From Candidatus Amarobacillus elongatus (GTDB taxonomy: Bacteria; Chloroflexota; Dehalococcoidia; Tepidiformales; Tepidiformaceae), in the NCBI GenBank assembly GCA_016703545.1, contig JADJBX010000003.1, forward strand, positions 62,001 to 126,000: a stretch of 64,000 nt of DNA, read 5' to 3'. Positions 27,246-36,771 of the stretch are shown piece by piece; the stretch's first letter is position 1, and every line of letters begins with the position of its first letter. Both the position numbers and the translations under genes were made by a program. A model generated the notes under the pieces. That model was not told the origin of the DNA and ran no database searches. It saw only the letters and a program-made list of their open reading frames with translations.

Positions 27246-27272
27246 AACGCCCGGCGGCCAGCCGGGCGTTTT
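27246..27272 (+). terminator. Intrinsic terminator after rpmB
   Basis: A 10-bp perfect stem (27246-27255 with 27261-27270) and a 5-base loop, then TT. It separates rpmB from the convergent rpe gene. Confidence 0.8.
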
Positions 27273-27295
27273 GGCGTGTCCGCCAGCCAGGCTGA

Positions 27296-27961
27296 TCAGG
27301 CGCCGCGCAGCGCCGCGCGCAGGGCTGCCACACTCTCGGCCACGCTCCGCTCGGCGTTGTACACCGAGCTGCCGCAAACGAGGGTGTCGGCGCCCGCGGC
27401 CGCGCAGGCCGCGGCGTTCCCCGCCTTCACCCCGCCGTCGATCATGATCCCGGCCCCATACCCCCCGCCGTCGAGGAGCCCGCGGATCCGCGCCACCTTC
27501 TCCAGCTGCCGGGGGATCATCTGCTGGCCGCCCCAGCCGGGGTTGATGGTCATCACCATCACCTGGTCCACGTCGGAAAGGGATTCGATGATCGCCTCGA
27601 CCGGCGTCCCCGGGTTGATGCACACGCCGCACTTCGCGCCCAGCTTTCGAATGCTGTCGAGCGTCCGGTTGATGTGCGGCGAGACCTCGATGTGCACGTT
27701 GATCGTGTCGGCGATCCCCTCGAAGAGGGGTACCTGCCGTTCCGGCTCGACCACCATCAGGTGAAGGTCGAAGGGCAGCGACGTCACCTTGCGCAGCGCC
27801 TCCACAAGCTGGTGGCCGAAGGTGATGTTGGGCACGAAGCGGCCGTCCATCACGTCCAAGTGCAGCAGGTCGACGCCGGCCGCTTCCGCGGCGCGAACGT
27901 CGTCGGCGAGCCGGCCGAAATCGGCCGTGAGGATGGACGGCGCGAGCTTGATGGGGCGCAT
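27296..27961 (-). CDS. rpe: Ribulose-phosphate 3-epimerase
   Basis: A 221-residue TIM-barrel enzyme interconverting ribulose-5-phosphate and xylulose-5-phosphate in the pentose phosphate/Calvin pathways. Signatures: KLAPSILTADFGRLADDV, LHLDVMDGRFVPNITFG with the metal-binding His/Asp, DLHLMVVEPE, MTINPGWGGQ and IMIDGGVKAGN. The start at 27961 gives MRPIKLAPS. It is convergent with rpmB and divergent from the degV gene. Confidence 0.97.
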   Translation of the reverse strand: MRPIKLAPSILTADFGRLADDVRAAEAAGVDLLHLDVMDGRFVPNITFGHQLVEALRKVTSLPFDLHLMVVEPERQVPLFEGIADTINVHIEVSPHINRTLDSIRKLGAKCGVCINPGTPVEAIIESLSDVDQVMVMTINPGWGGQQMIPRQLEKVARIRGLLDGGGYGAGIMIDGGVKAGNAAACAAAGADTLVCGSSVYNAERSVAESVAALRAALRGA

Positions 27962-27996
27962 CACGGGCAATTCTAACGGCTTTTCGCGGATGGGCT

Positions 27997-28002
27997 TATA
28001 CT
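27997..28002 (+). promoter_or_regulatory. Probable -10 box of degV
   Basis: A TATACT at 27997-28002 in the short rpe/degV divergent gap, 26 bases from the degV start. The -35 position (near 27974) is not consensus. Confidence 0.45.
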
Positions 28003-28027
28003 CTTCCGCATAGGCAGCTGTGCAATT

Positions 28028-28867
28028 ATGCCCGTCCGCGTTGTCACTGACTCCACCTGTGACCTCCCCCGTGCGCTCGTCGAGCAACACGGCATTACGG
28101 TCGTGCCCCTCACCGTCGTCTTCGGGGACGAGGGTCTCCTCGACGGCGTCGACATCGACGCCAACCGCTTCTACGAACGCCTGCGCGACTTCCCCGGGGT
28201 GCCCCGGACGAGCCAGCCTTCGGTCGAGCGGTTCGTCGACACATACCGGTCGCTTGCCGCGGACGGGGCCGACATTGTCTCGATTCACCTCTCCTCGCGC
28301 CTCTCGGGCACCTTGAACTCGGCCTCGGTCGCGCGCGACCAGCTGGCCCACGAAGCGCACATCGAGCTCATCGACTCGTACCAGGTGTCCATGGGCCTTG
28401 GCAGCATCGTCATGGATGCGGCGATTGCGGCAGCTGCCGGCGGCTCACTCGCCGAGGTCGCGAATGCGGCGCGCCGCGCGATGGACCGCACGCGCGTGGT
28501 CGCCTGCCTCGATACCCTCGAGTACCTGCGCCGCGGCGGCCGCATCGGACGCGCGACCTCGATGCTGGGCTCGCTGCTCAGCATCAAGCCGCTCATCCAG
28601 GTGGAAAGTGGCGAGATCGCCCCCTTCGAACGCGTGCGAACGCGTGCCAAGGCGCTCGACGGCCTGTACGCGGTGGCCACCGAGGACCGGAACGTCCGCC
28701 GTATGTTCGTCGGCTGCGGGGGCAACGACGCCGAGGCGCACGCGTTCATGGAACGGCTCCAGCCCGCGCTGCCCCACACGGAGTTCCACATCGGCCAGAT
28801 CGGGCCCGCGGTGGGCGTCCACGGTGGGCCGAATATCCTCGGCGTGGCCTTCACGAGGCGGGGCTGA
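28028..28867 (+). CDS. DegV family fatty acid-binding protein (FakB-like)
   Basis: A 279-residue protein with the DegV signatures VVTDSTCDLPRALVEQ (first Thr/Ser region), SSRLSGTLNSA (fatty-acid carboxylate site), and IDSYQVSMGLG. The C-terminal part includes GPNILGVAFTRR. Known DegV/FakB proteins carry a fatty acid and present it to FakA for phosphorylation; a FakA-like gene is nearby at 25287. recG follows after one base, so they are likely co-transcribed. Confidence 0.93.
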   Translation: MPVRVVTDSTCDLPRALVEQHGITVVPLTVVFGDEGLLDGVDIDANRFYERLRDFPGVPRTSQPSVERFVDTYRSLAADGADIVSIHLSSRLSGTLNSASVARDQLAHEAHIELIDSYQVSMGLGSIVMDAAIAAAAGGSLAEVANAARRAMDRTRVVACLDTLEYLRRGGRIGRATSMLGSLLSIKPLIQVESGEIAPFERVRTRAKALDGLYAVATEDRNVRRMFVGCGGNDAEAHAFMERLQPALPHTEFHIGQIGPAVGVHGGPNILGVAFTRRG

Positions 28868-28868
28868 C

Positions 28869-31378
28869 ATGCCCGGACTGCTCTCCGACACCGAACGCCT
28901 GCGGCGGGTGTTCGAACTCGAGCTGAAGAACGAGTGCGCCAACCGCGTGGTCGAGGGCGGGCTCGACCGCATGTTCATCCAGATGCACGAAGAAGGGCTG
29001 CTCGAAATCGGTGGGCCGCTGCGCCAGCGGGTGAAGCTGCTGCCTGCGGGAGGCTACCGATCGCTCCCTCCTGAGCACCGCCAGGAGTGGATCGAAGGCA
29101 CGCTGCGCGCCCTGGCCGTGCCCGTGAGCGTGCCCGCGCGAGCGCCCGTGCCGTTGCGGCGTCCGCCCCCGGCACGCGGAAGCGCCTCGCGTTCCGGCGC
29201 GGCGCGGCCCGGACCTCGCGCCGTCAACGCGCGGCCGGCGGAGCGCGAAGAATCCAGCCACTCGGGCCCCGGCCTCTCGCTCGATGCGCCCGTCTCCCGC
29301 CTGCCGGGGATCGGCAAGGCGGCGGAGGCGAAGTTCGAGAAGCTCGGCGTCCACACCGCCGGCGACGCGGTCTTCCTCTTCCCCCGCCGTTTCAACGACT
29401 TCACCGAGATGCGCCGCATCGCCGAGCTCGCGCCGTCAGGGCTGCCGCAGACGATCGTTGGCAACATCTTCAGCATCCGCGAGATGCGCTTCGGCCGGCG
29501 GGTGAAAGGCGCCGAGGCCCTGGTGACCGATGGCTCCGGGACGCTCCGCGTGGCCTGGTTCAACATGCCCTACGTCGTCCGCCAGCTGGAGGAGGGCACG
29601 CGCGTCGTCTTCTCCGGCAAGGTTCGCGCGTTCCGCGGCCGTCTCCAGATGGAGAACCCCGAGTTCGAACCCGTGGACGACGAGGCGGCGAACGCCGGGC
29701 GGCTGGTGCCCGTCTACCCCGCCACGCAGGGGCTCAGCCAGCGGATGCTGCGACGCGCCGTGAAGGCCGCCGTCGACGCCCTCAGCGACCGGGTCGTCGA
29801 TGCCGTGCCCGGCTGGCTTCGGGAACAGGAAAACCTGCCCCAGCTCGCTCCGGCCATTCGCGCGCTGCACTTCCCCAACTCCTTCGGCGAAGCGGAGGAG
29901 GCGCGCCGCCGTCTCGCGCTGGGTGAATTCCTCGCCATCCAGGCGGCGGTGCTCATGCGGCGCGCGGAGTGGCAGCAGGGCCAGGACGCGCCACCTCTCG
30001 CCCTGGGCGAACGGCTCGGTCCGTTCCTCGAAGCGCTCCCCTTCCGGCTCACGGGCACCCAGCGGGAATGCCTTGACGACATCCTCGACGACATCAAGGG
30101 GCCCGCGCCGATGCTGCGATTGCTCCAGGGCGACGTCGGCTCGGGCAAGACCGTGGTGGCGTTCGGCGCGATGCTGGCGGCGGTGCACTCGGGCATGCAG
30201 GCCGTGCTCATGGCGCCCACCGAAATCCTCGCGGACCAGCATTACCGCTCGTTCGCGAAGCTCCTTGGGGCGGCGAAGTGACCGCCCTCGATGGCGTGTT
30301 CATGCCGCCATGGCTTGGCCGCCCGTTGCGCGTCCTGTTGCTCACGGGGTCACTTACCCCGGCGCAGAAGGCGCAGATCCGCGCGGACGCCGCCCACGGT
30401 GGCGCCGACATCATCATCGGCACCCACGCCGTGCTGGAGGACGATGTCGTGATTCCCCGGCTGGCGATGGCCGTGGTCGATGAGCAGCACCGCTTCGGTG
30501 TGATGCAGCGCGTGAAGCTGCGCCAGAAGGGCCTCAACCCGCACCTGCTCGTCATGACCGCGACGCCCATCCCGCGCACGCTCGCGCTCACCGTCTACGG
30601 CGACCTCGAAGTGTCGACCATCTCCGAGATGCCGCCCGGCCGGAAGCCCGTGAAGACGGTCTGGGTGCAGCCGCACGAGCGCGAGGAGGCATACGACGTC
30701 ATTCGAGAGCGGCTCGACGCGGGCGAGCAGGCGTTCGTCATCTGCCCCCTGGTCGAGGAGTCGGAGTCGCTGGATGTCCGGTCGGCCGAGGAGGAGTTCG
30801 AACGGCTGCGCGCCGGTCCCCTCAAGCGGTACCGGCTCGAGCTGCTGCACGGCCGTATGCCGGGCCGGGTCAAGGACGAGATCATGGAGCGGTTTGGCCG
30901 GCACGAGGCCGACGTCCTGGTCTCGACCAGCGTCATCGAAGTCGGCATCGATGTGCCGAACGCCACGGTGATTGTCATCGAAGGCGCCGAGCGGTTCGGG
31001 CTGAGCCAGCTGCACCAGTTCCGCGGCCGGGTCGGGCGTTCCCCGAAGCAAAGCTACTGCCTGCTCTTCAGCACGGAGGACGACCCCGGCCCGGACGCGC
31101 GCGAGCGTCTCGAAGCGATGGTCGATACGACCGACGGCTTCAAGCTGGCGGAGGTGGACCTGGCGATGCGCGGCGAGGGTGAGGCATGGGGCAGGGTTCA
31201 GAGCGGCGCGAACTCCATGCTACGCGTCGCCCGCCTGACGGACCGCGACATCCTCGTGCACGCCCGTCGGCTCGCGGCGGAAGTGCTGGCTGTCGACCCG
31301 CGGCTGCAGAAGGCCGACCATCGCGCCCTCGCGATGGCGGTCCGCCCGTTCCTCGAAAAGGCGACAGAGGCGAACTAG
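28869..31378 (+). CDS. recG: ATP-dependent DNA helicase RecG, split by a single-base frameshift
   Basis: Helicase that remodels stalled forks and Holliday junctions. After a roughly 140-residue N-terminal extension (low complexity, Pro/Arg-rich) comes the wedge/OB domain (PVSRLPGIGKAAEAKFEKLG), then Walker A GDVGSGKTVVAF, the DEQHRFGVMQR motif and C-terminal helicase motifs ending in FRGRVGRSPKQSYC. The frame breaks after SFAKLLG at about 30267-30270; adding one G to the four-G run restores GGEVTALDGVFMPPWLG and the rest. The start MPGLLSDTER is adjacent to the degV stop. The stop overlaps the stop of the convergent flippase gene (CTAG). Confidence 0.93.
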
Positions 31379-32370
31379 GGGCGCGGGGTTTCGGCCGCCG
31401 CGTCGCTTGTGGCGCGAAGGCGCCGGAGGTCGAACGAGAGCGATTCGCGGCCGAGCAGCAAAAAGAACGCACCCAGGATGCTGACGGGCAGCACGTTCAC
31501 GAGGTGCGCGAGGATGGCGAAGCTGAGCGCCGCGCTGGGTTCGACGTGGAACGGCATGAGGGTGAGCGTCGCGGCCGCATGGAACACGCCGACGTACCCG
31601 GGCGAACTCGGAAGCAGCATGGCGAGGTTCGTCGTGCATGTCAGCAGCACCGCCACCGCCATGGGCGTGTGAATGTGCAGCGCCGCCATCAGGAACCAGT
31701 TGATGGCGAACGCGCCAATCCATGCGCCGGCCGACCATCCCCAGATCAGCAGCACGTGCCGGCGCGAGAACAGCAGCCGGAAGCCATCGCGGAAGGATGC
31801 CGTCTCGGCGCGCAGCGGGCCGGGAAGCGGAAGCCGCACGCGCCCCACCACCGCCCGCCGGACCATATCCCGAAGGAAGTACCCCGCCAACGTCAGGACC
31901 ACCCCCGCCGCGAGGACCGTCCAGGCCGCACGCAACAGGGACTCGTACGCCGCCGGAACGGGCAGGAAGGGGCTGATGGCGAGGAAGCACGCGAGCAGCG
32001 TCACCGTGTCCGTTACCCGCTCGGTCAGGAGCGAGGAGAGGACGTGGCCGAAGCGCAGCCCCGGCTGCCGCGACGTCAGCGCGATACGCGCGACATCGCC
32101 GAGCCGCGCGGGGAGGACGTTGTTGAGCAAGAACGAAATGTGGAGGATGCGGTAGAGCCGCGGCGTCGGCACCGGTGTCTCGTCGGGGAGCAGCAGCCGC
32201 CAGCGCGCGGTCTTCGCAACAAGAGACAGGACCAGGCACAGCACGGCCAGCGCGATCAGCCGCTCGTCGGCCGACTGGAGGATGCCCCAGACGGACTCCC
32301 ACGCGATGAGCTTCACGAGGAGCCCCACGGAGACGGCGGTCAGGATGATACCGATCGCGAAACGGCGCAT
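31375..32370 (-). CDS. Lysylphosphatidylglycerol synthase/flippase-like transmembrane protein
   Basis: A 331-residue protein with about eight hydrophobic segments. The motif HISFLLNNVLPARLGDVARI is the hallmark of the UPF0104/MprF-flippase (AglD-like) superfamily, with PSSPGYVGVFHAA later. These proteins flip or transfer lipids in the membrane; no synthase domain is present here, so the substrate is unknown. It is convergent with recG with overlapping stop codons and divergent from the PAP2-like gene. Confidence 0.88.
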   Translation of the reverse strand: MRRFAIGIILTAVSVGLLVKLIAWESVWGILQSADERLIALAVLCLVLSLVAKTARWRLLLPDETPVPTPRLYRILHISFLLNNVLPARLGDVARIALTSRQPGLRFGHVLSSLLTERVTDTVTLLACFLAISPFLPVPAAYESLLRAAWTVLAAGVVLTLAGYFLRDMVRRAVVGRVRLPLPGPLRAETASFRDGFRLLFSRRHVLLIWGWSAGAWIGAFAINWFLMAALHIHTPMAVAVLLTCTTNLAMLLPSSPGYVGVFHAAATLTLMPFHVEPSAALSFAILAHLVNVLPVSILGAFFLLLGRESLSFDLRRLRATSDAAAETPRP

Positions 32371-32465
32371 TACGAACCCAAACGGTACAGGGGACGCATT
32401 ACCTCTGTAAGCGTCGCATACTCTTCGCCTTCCGTCAGCGTCACGGGGCCGCTACGGTTGAAGGG

Positions 32466-33443
32466 ATGACGGCGCCGGGCACCCTGGATGGCACTCGCGG
32501 GAGCGCGCGCACGCCGCGGGGGTTCCTGCACGGCACGCCGTACCTCGCCATCCAGGCCGCGGCGCTCCTGCTGATGACCGCCAGCGTCGCCACCCGCCTC
32601 TGGAGCGATTACCCCTGGCTGGGCCCCACCCTCGTCGTGGTCGCGCTCGCCGCGTGGGCGCCCGAGCTGCGCCTGCGGCGCCCGCGTGGATGGTGGTTCG
32701 CCTACGTCGCCGGCATTTTCGTCTACACCCTGCTTCGCGCCGTCGCCGACGAAACCGCGATCCCGATTCGCACCGCCTACGTCATCGACATCGACCAGGC
32801 ACTGTTCTTCGGCCACGACCCCGTGACGGTGCTGCAGTCGCGGCTGTTCTCGCCGGAACGGGTCACGCTCCTCGATGTCCTGGCCGTGCAGGTGCACTGG
32901 TCGTTCTTCCTGGCGCCGCACGCGCTCGCCGTGTACGTGTTCTGGCGTCACCGCGAGCAATTCGCCGGCTACACCGTGCTCGTGGTGGGGACGATGTACC
33001 TGGGGCTGGTGCTTTTCTTCCTCCTGCCCACCACGCCCCCGTGGCTGGCCGCGCAGGAGGGTGCGCTCGAAGGCGCCTACCGCGTCATGGACTTCGTCGG
33101 CGGGCGCGTGAACTCCGATTCGTACCAGTCGTTCTACGCGTCCCTGGGCGAACCGAACTCCGTGGCGGCGATGCCCTCGATCCATATGGGCGTGACCTTC
33201 GCGATGTACCTCTGGGCACGCGGCACGCGGCCGCGGCTGGCCGGCGTCTTGCTCGCCTACACCGCCGTCATGGGCCTCGCGCTCGTGTACCTGGCCGAGC
33301 ACTACGCGCTCGACCTCGCCGTCGGCGTGATCTGTGCTACTGGCGCGTACGCCGTCGCGCGCTGGCGGGCGCTGCTTCCGGCGGCCTCAGGCCGCGCGGT
33401 GGTAGAGGCTCGTCCCGTCGGTCTTGAGTCCGAGGTCGCGTGA
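32466..33443 (+). CDS. PAP2-superfamily membrane phosphatase/phosphotransferase
   Basis: A 325-residue protein with about six transmembrane helices. AMPSIHMGVTFAMYLWARG contains the PAP2 second motif (PSxH) and EHYALDLAVG the third (H-x3-D). The class resembles inositolphosphotransferases (AUR1/Ipt-like, PAP2_3), which move phospho head groups between lipids at the outer leaflet. Substrate unknown. It lies divergent from the flippase-like gene, suggesting both touch envelope lipids. Its 3' end overlaps the convergent cheR by 57 bases. Confidence 0.85.
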   Translation: MTAPGTLDGTRGSARTPRGFLHGTPYLAIQAAALLLMTASVATRLWSDYPWLGPTLVVVALAAWAPELRLRRPRGWWFAYVAGIFVYTLLRAVADETAIPIRTAYVIDIDQALFFGHDPVTVLQSRLFSPERVTLLDVLAVQVHWSFFLAPHALAVYVFWRHREQFAGYTVLVVGTMYLGLVLFFLLPTTPPWLAAQEGALEGAYRVMDFVGGRVNSDSYQSFYASLGEPNSVAAMPSIHMGVTFAMYLWARGTRPRLAGVLLAYTAVMGLALVYLAEHYALDLAVGVICATGAYAVARWRALLPAASGRAVVEARPVGLESEVA

Positions 33444-34190
33444 GCGCGAGATGAGTTCGCTGCCGCCCACGAAGAGGTAGCCCCCGGGGCGCAGGGCCTG
33501 GGTGAAGCCCGTATAGATGACGTGCTTTGCCTGCTCCGTGAAGTAGATGACCACGTTCCGGCAGAGGATGACGTCCAGGTCCGACGGGTAGGGGTCCTTC
33601 AGCAGGTCGTGGTGGCGAAAGGTGACCATGCGCTTCACGGTGTCGTTGACCGCGTAGGTTTCGCCTTCCCTGGTGAAGTACTTCTTGAGGACCGGCTCGG
33701 GTACCGAGCGAACCTCGGAGGCGAGGTACGCCCGGCCGTCCCGCGCGCGCGACAGGATGGGAATGTCCACGTCGGTCGCGAGGATGGTGTGGCCGCCGCG
33801 CGGGTCGATTTCGTTCAGGATCATCGCCAGCGTGTACGGTTCGCAGCCGATGGAGCAGCCCGCGCTCCAGATCTTCAACTGTTTCCGCTTCTCCATCAGG
33901 GCGGGGAAAATACGCTGCTGCAGGTCGGAGAAGCGCTCGGGCTGCCGGAAGAACTCGCTCACGTTGATCGTGAGCGTGTCGCGCACTTCGTTCAGGAGCG
34001 GCGGTTGAGCCTTGATCGCGGCCGCGAACGCCGTCCAATCGGCCACGCCCCGGCGAGCCATGACGGCGGCAAGGCGCCGCTTCATCTGCGGTTCCTTGTA
34101 GGCGCCCAGCGGAACGCCGATTGCCTTCTCGAGTGTGTCCCGGAACGCGAGCCATTCACGGTCGTCGGCCGCCGGTTCGATCGCGGTCAT
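33387..34190 (-). CDS. cheR: Chemotaxis protein methyltransferase CheR
   Basis: A 267-residue SAM-dependent enzyme that methylates glutamates on chemoreceptors. The N-terminal helical domain (about 1-75) contains the basic stretch MKRRLAAVMARRG. The methyltransferase domain has KIWSAGCSIGCEPYTLAM (SAM motif I), ILATDVDIPIL, and DVILCRNVVIYF. It opens the minus-strand chemotaxis series as its last gene, downstream of cheB. It overlaps the convergent PAP2 gene by 57 bases. Confidence 0.96.
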   Translation of the reverse strand: MTAIEPAADDREWLAFRDTLEKAIGVPLGAYKEPQMKRRLAAVMARRGVADWTAFAAAIKAQPPLLNEVRDTLTINVSEFFRQPERFSDLQQRIFPALMEKRKQLKIWSAGCSIGCEPYTLAMILNEIDPRGGHTILATDVDIPILSRARDGRAYLASEVRSVPEPVLKKYFTREGETYAVNDTVKRMVTFRHHDLLKDPYPSDLDVILCRNVVIYFTEQAKHVIYTGFTQALRPGGYLFVGGSELISRSRDLGLKTDGTSLYHRAA

Positions 34191-34203
34191 AATCCTGCCT
34201 CCC

Positions 34204-35253
34204 CTACGCCACTGCCCGGATGAGCGCTTCCGCCATGTGATCGAGGGCGATCTCGTGCGGGTTCTTCGTCAGTTCGCGCGCGCTCTTCGGCATCCCGAAG
34301 ACAACGCAACTGGCCTCGTCCTGGACGAGGATGGTGCCCCCGAGCCGTTCGATGCGTGCCGCGCCCTCGGCGCCGTCCTTGCCCATGCCCGTGAGCACCG
34401 CGACCGTCGTGTTCTTGCCGTACACCTCGGCGATGGACGCCAAGGTGATGTCGGCCGCGGGGCGAACGCCGTGCAGAGCGGGTGCCTCGTTCAGATGCGC
34501 GCGATGGTCCGGCCCCACCGTCAGGTGGAATCCGCCGGGGGCGATGAGCACGCGTCCGACGGCGACGGCGTCGCCCTCCTGCGCTTCGCTCACGGCAAGC
34601 GGCGAAATCGAATCCAGGCGGCGCGCAAGCGCGGCCGTAAAGCCCGGTGGCATGTGCTGCACGACGACGACGGCTGCGCCCAGGTTCGCGGGCAGCCGCG
34701 GGACCACCTGACTCAATGCCGGCGGCCCGCCCGTCGACGAGCAGATGACGATGACGCGGGGATTCTTTTCGGCACCCCGGGCATCGTCGCGGCCCACGAA
34801 CTGGAGCCGCTGGCGGCGCTGCTGCACGCGCGCTTCGCTTGCGCGGAGCACGGCTTCGGCCAGCTGGTTTTCAACGCTGATCAGCTCGTGGCTGAGCGTC
34901 CCCGGCTTGCCAACGCATTCGACGGCCCCGGCTTCGAGCGCGCGGATCGCCGTGTCGGTGCCCTCCATCGTCAGGGTCGAAACCATCACGATGGGGGTGG
35001 GAACGACGTGCATAATCTCTTCGACCGCGCGGATGCCGTCCATTTTCGGCATCTCGACGTCCATGGTGATGACGTCGGGGCGCAGTTCGAGGGCCTTGCG
35101 TACGGCCTCGACGCCATCGCATGCGGTGTCGATCACCACAACGCCCGGGTCCTTCTCCAGGAGGCGTTGGATGGCGCGCCGCATGAACGCGGAGTCATCG
35201 GCGATCAGCACACGGACCTGCTTGTGCGGCTGCGGTGCGGTCTGACCCATCAC
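34204..35253 (-). CDS. cheB: Chemotaxis response regulator protein-glutamate methylesterase CheB
   Basis: A 349-residue protein with an N-terminal receiver domain (LIADDSAFMRR, phosphoacceptor Asp65 in TMDVEMPKMDG) and a C-terminal methylesterase. The esterase has the catalytic Ser in CSSTGGP (about residue 172), His about 200 in VVQHMPPGF, and Asp in LTGMGKDGAEGA. It removes methyl groups added by CheR to adapt the receptors, activated by CheA phosphorylation. It lies between cheR and cheY on the minus strand with short gaps. Confidence 0.97.
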   Translation of the reverse strand: MMGQTAPQPHKQVRVLIADDSAFMRRAIQRLLEKDPGVVVIDTACDGVEAVRKALELRPDVITMDVEMPKMDGIRAVEEIMHVVPTPIVMVSTLTMEGTDTAIRALEAGAVECVGKPGTLSHELISVENQLAEAVLRASEARVQQRRQRLQFVGRDDARGAEKNPRVIVICSSTGGPPALSQVVPRLPANLGAAVVVVQHMPPGFTAALARRLDSISPLAVSEAQEGDAVAVGRVLIAPGGFHLTVGPDHRAHLNEAPALHGVRPAADITLASIAEVYGKNTTVAVLTGMGKDGAEGAARIERLGGTILVQDEASCVVFGMPKSARELTKNPHEIALDHMAEALIRAVA

Positions 35254-35275
35254 GAGTGCTCCTGGCGGGAGGAAA

Positions 35276-35632
35276 TCAGGCGCAGAGCTTGCTGACGGCG
35301 GCGAGAACGCGATCGCCTTCGCACGGCTTCACCAGGAAGTCCTTCGCGCCGCTCTTCACGGCCTCGAGGACGATCTGCTGCTGCCCGAGCGCGGTGACCA
35401 TCGCGACGCGCGCGGTGGGGTCGATCGCCTTGATCTCGCGGAGCGCGGTCAGGCCATCCATTTCCGGCATGGTGATATCCATGAGGACGGCGTCGGGCCG
35501 CTTCGCGCGGTACTTCTCGACCGCGTCCATGCCGTTCTCGGCCTGGACGACGTCGTAACCGGCTTCGGTCAGAATCTTGGAGGTCCGCATCCTCATGAAC
35601 GCGGCATCATCGACGACGAGAATTGTTGCCAT
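35276..35632 (-). CDS. cheY: Chemotaxis response regulator CheY
   Basis: A 118-residue single receiver domain. VVDDAAFMRM gives the acidic pocket (Asp8/9), Asp52 in LMDITMPEMDG is the phosphorylation site, and FLVKPCE has the invariant Lys. There is no output domain, so it most likely acts on the flagellar switch (FliM is encoded nearby at 39641). Start MATILVVDD at 35632 is used; an upstream in-frame stretch is not homologous. Confidence 0.95.
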   Translation of the reverse strand: MATILVVDDAAFMRMRTSKILTEAGYDVVQAENGMDAVEKYRAKRPDAVLMDITMPEMDGLTALREIKAIDPTARVAMVTALGQQQIVLEAVKSGAKDFLVKPCEGDRVLAAVSKLCA

Positions 35633-35642
35633 GGTTGGTCTC

Positions 35643-36149
35643 CTACAGTTCGGTCGGGGACGAGGCCGCGGTCCGCACATAGGTGCGGCCAGCCGCCATG
35701 TGGAGCTCCATCGTCCGGCCCTTGGTGCCGCCGAGGTCCTCGGCGGTCACGCGCAGGCCCAGCCGCTTGAGCTGTTCCTTGATAGCTTCGGCATTGCGCG
35801 CGCCGATCTTGAATTTTTCCGCGTTCGCCGGGCCGAGCACCGCCGCCCCCCCGGCCACCTTGATGACCAGGGAGGCGCGCGACGCTCCCCGGCGGGTGAG
35901 CTCGGCCAGCAGCGCCGCGACGCCCCAGTCGGCGTACCGCGCGGGCTCCTTGCCATCGGACACGCGCCCCTCCGAATCCGGGAGAAGGACGTGAACCATC
36001 CCGCCCGACCGGGTTCCCGGGTCGTAAAACGTGACGCCGACGCAGGAGCCGAGCCCGTACGCCACCAGGACATCGGTGGGGTCGGTGCTGACGGCGATCT
36101 GTCCGATTCCCACGGAAACGCGCCGTTGATCGGTGACGAGGGTGCTCAT
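35643..36149 (-). CDS. cheD: Chemoreceptor glutamine deamidase CheD
   Basis: A 168-residue protein. VAYGLGSCVGVTFYDP contains the catalytic Cys (GSC) and GGMVHVLLPDSEG the catalytic His; KFKIGARNAEAI matches the receptor/CheC-binding region. It deamidates receptor Gln residues and binds CheC to stimulate CheY-P dephosphorylation. Its ATG overlaps the TGA of cheC (ATGA), the usual coupled arrangement. Confidence 0.95.
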   Translation of the reverse strand: MSTLVTDQRRVSVGIGQIAVSTDPTDVLVAYGLGSCVGVTFYDPGTRSGGMVHVLLPDSEGRVSDGKEPARYADWGVAALLAELTRRGASRASLVIKVAGGAAVLGPANAEKFKIGARNAEAIKEQLKRLGLRVTAEDLGGTKGRTMELHMAAGRTYVRTAASSPTEL

Positions 36150-36748
36150 GCCGCCTGCCTCGCGAGCAGGGAGATGCACTCCGGGTCCGGCGCGACGATC
36201 AGCAGCCCGGCCGTTTCGCCGGAGTGATCCTCGAAGATCGTGTCGATCATGAGCACGTCGCCAGCCTGCGCCATCACTTCGGCGTAGACGGATTCGACGA
36301 GCGCGATCGCCATGTCGTTCAGGAGCACGGGCGGCGTCGGGTGCAGCACGAGGTGGGCGTAGTCGCCCAGGGCGTTCACGAACGCGGATCCGACGATGTT
36401 CGCCAGTTCGCCGATGGCGGAGAGCGCGAGCTCGTCGGCCTCGACCGTCGTGCCGATGGGCTGGCCGCACATCAGGTCGACGCATTCGAAGGCGCGGCGC
36501 TCCGGGAAAAGGAGCATCACATGGCCGGAGATATCCCCGGCCATCGAGAGGTACGCGCCGAGGACGACCTGTTCCTCGCCGCCGACCGCGTCGCAGGCGT
36601 CGGACTTGGTGCCGAGCCGGACGTTCGGAACGTGGATGACGATTTCCTGGCCCATGAGGCCGCTGAGACCGCGGCCCGCCCGGACGGCGCCGTCGCGGGC
36701 GACGATCGAGAGGGCTTCGGTGATCTGGCGTTGTGCCGTAGCGAGCAT
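36146..36748 (-). CDS. cheC: CheY-P phosphatase CheC
   Basis: A 200-residue protein with the CheC-type signatures ALSAIGELANIVGSAFVNAL (E-x2-N active site) and a second ALVESVYAEVMAQ region. It removes the phosphate of CheY-P to shut off the signal and pairs with CheD. CheX, a related phosphatase, is also present at 41115, so the cell has two such functions in this island. Located between cheA and cheD. Confidence 0.93.
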   Translation of the reverse strand: MLATAQRQITEALSIVARDGAVRAGRGLSGLMGQEIVIHVPNVRLGTKSDACDAVGGEEQVVLGAYLSMAGDISGHVMLLFPERRAFECVDLMCGQPIGTTVEADELALSAIGELANIVGSAFVNALGDYAHLVLHPTPPVLLNDMAIALVESVYAEVMAQAGDVLMIDTIFEDHSGETAGLLIVAPDPECISLLARQAA

Positions 36749-36771
36749 GTGTTCCTCCCCGCTCGTCGCGA

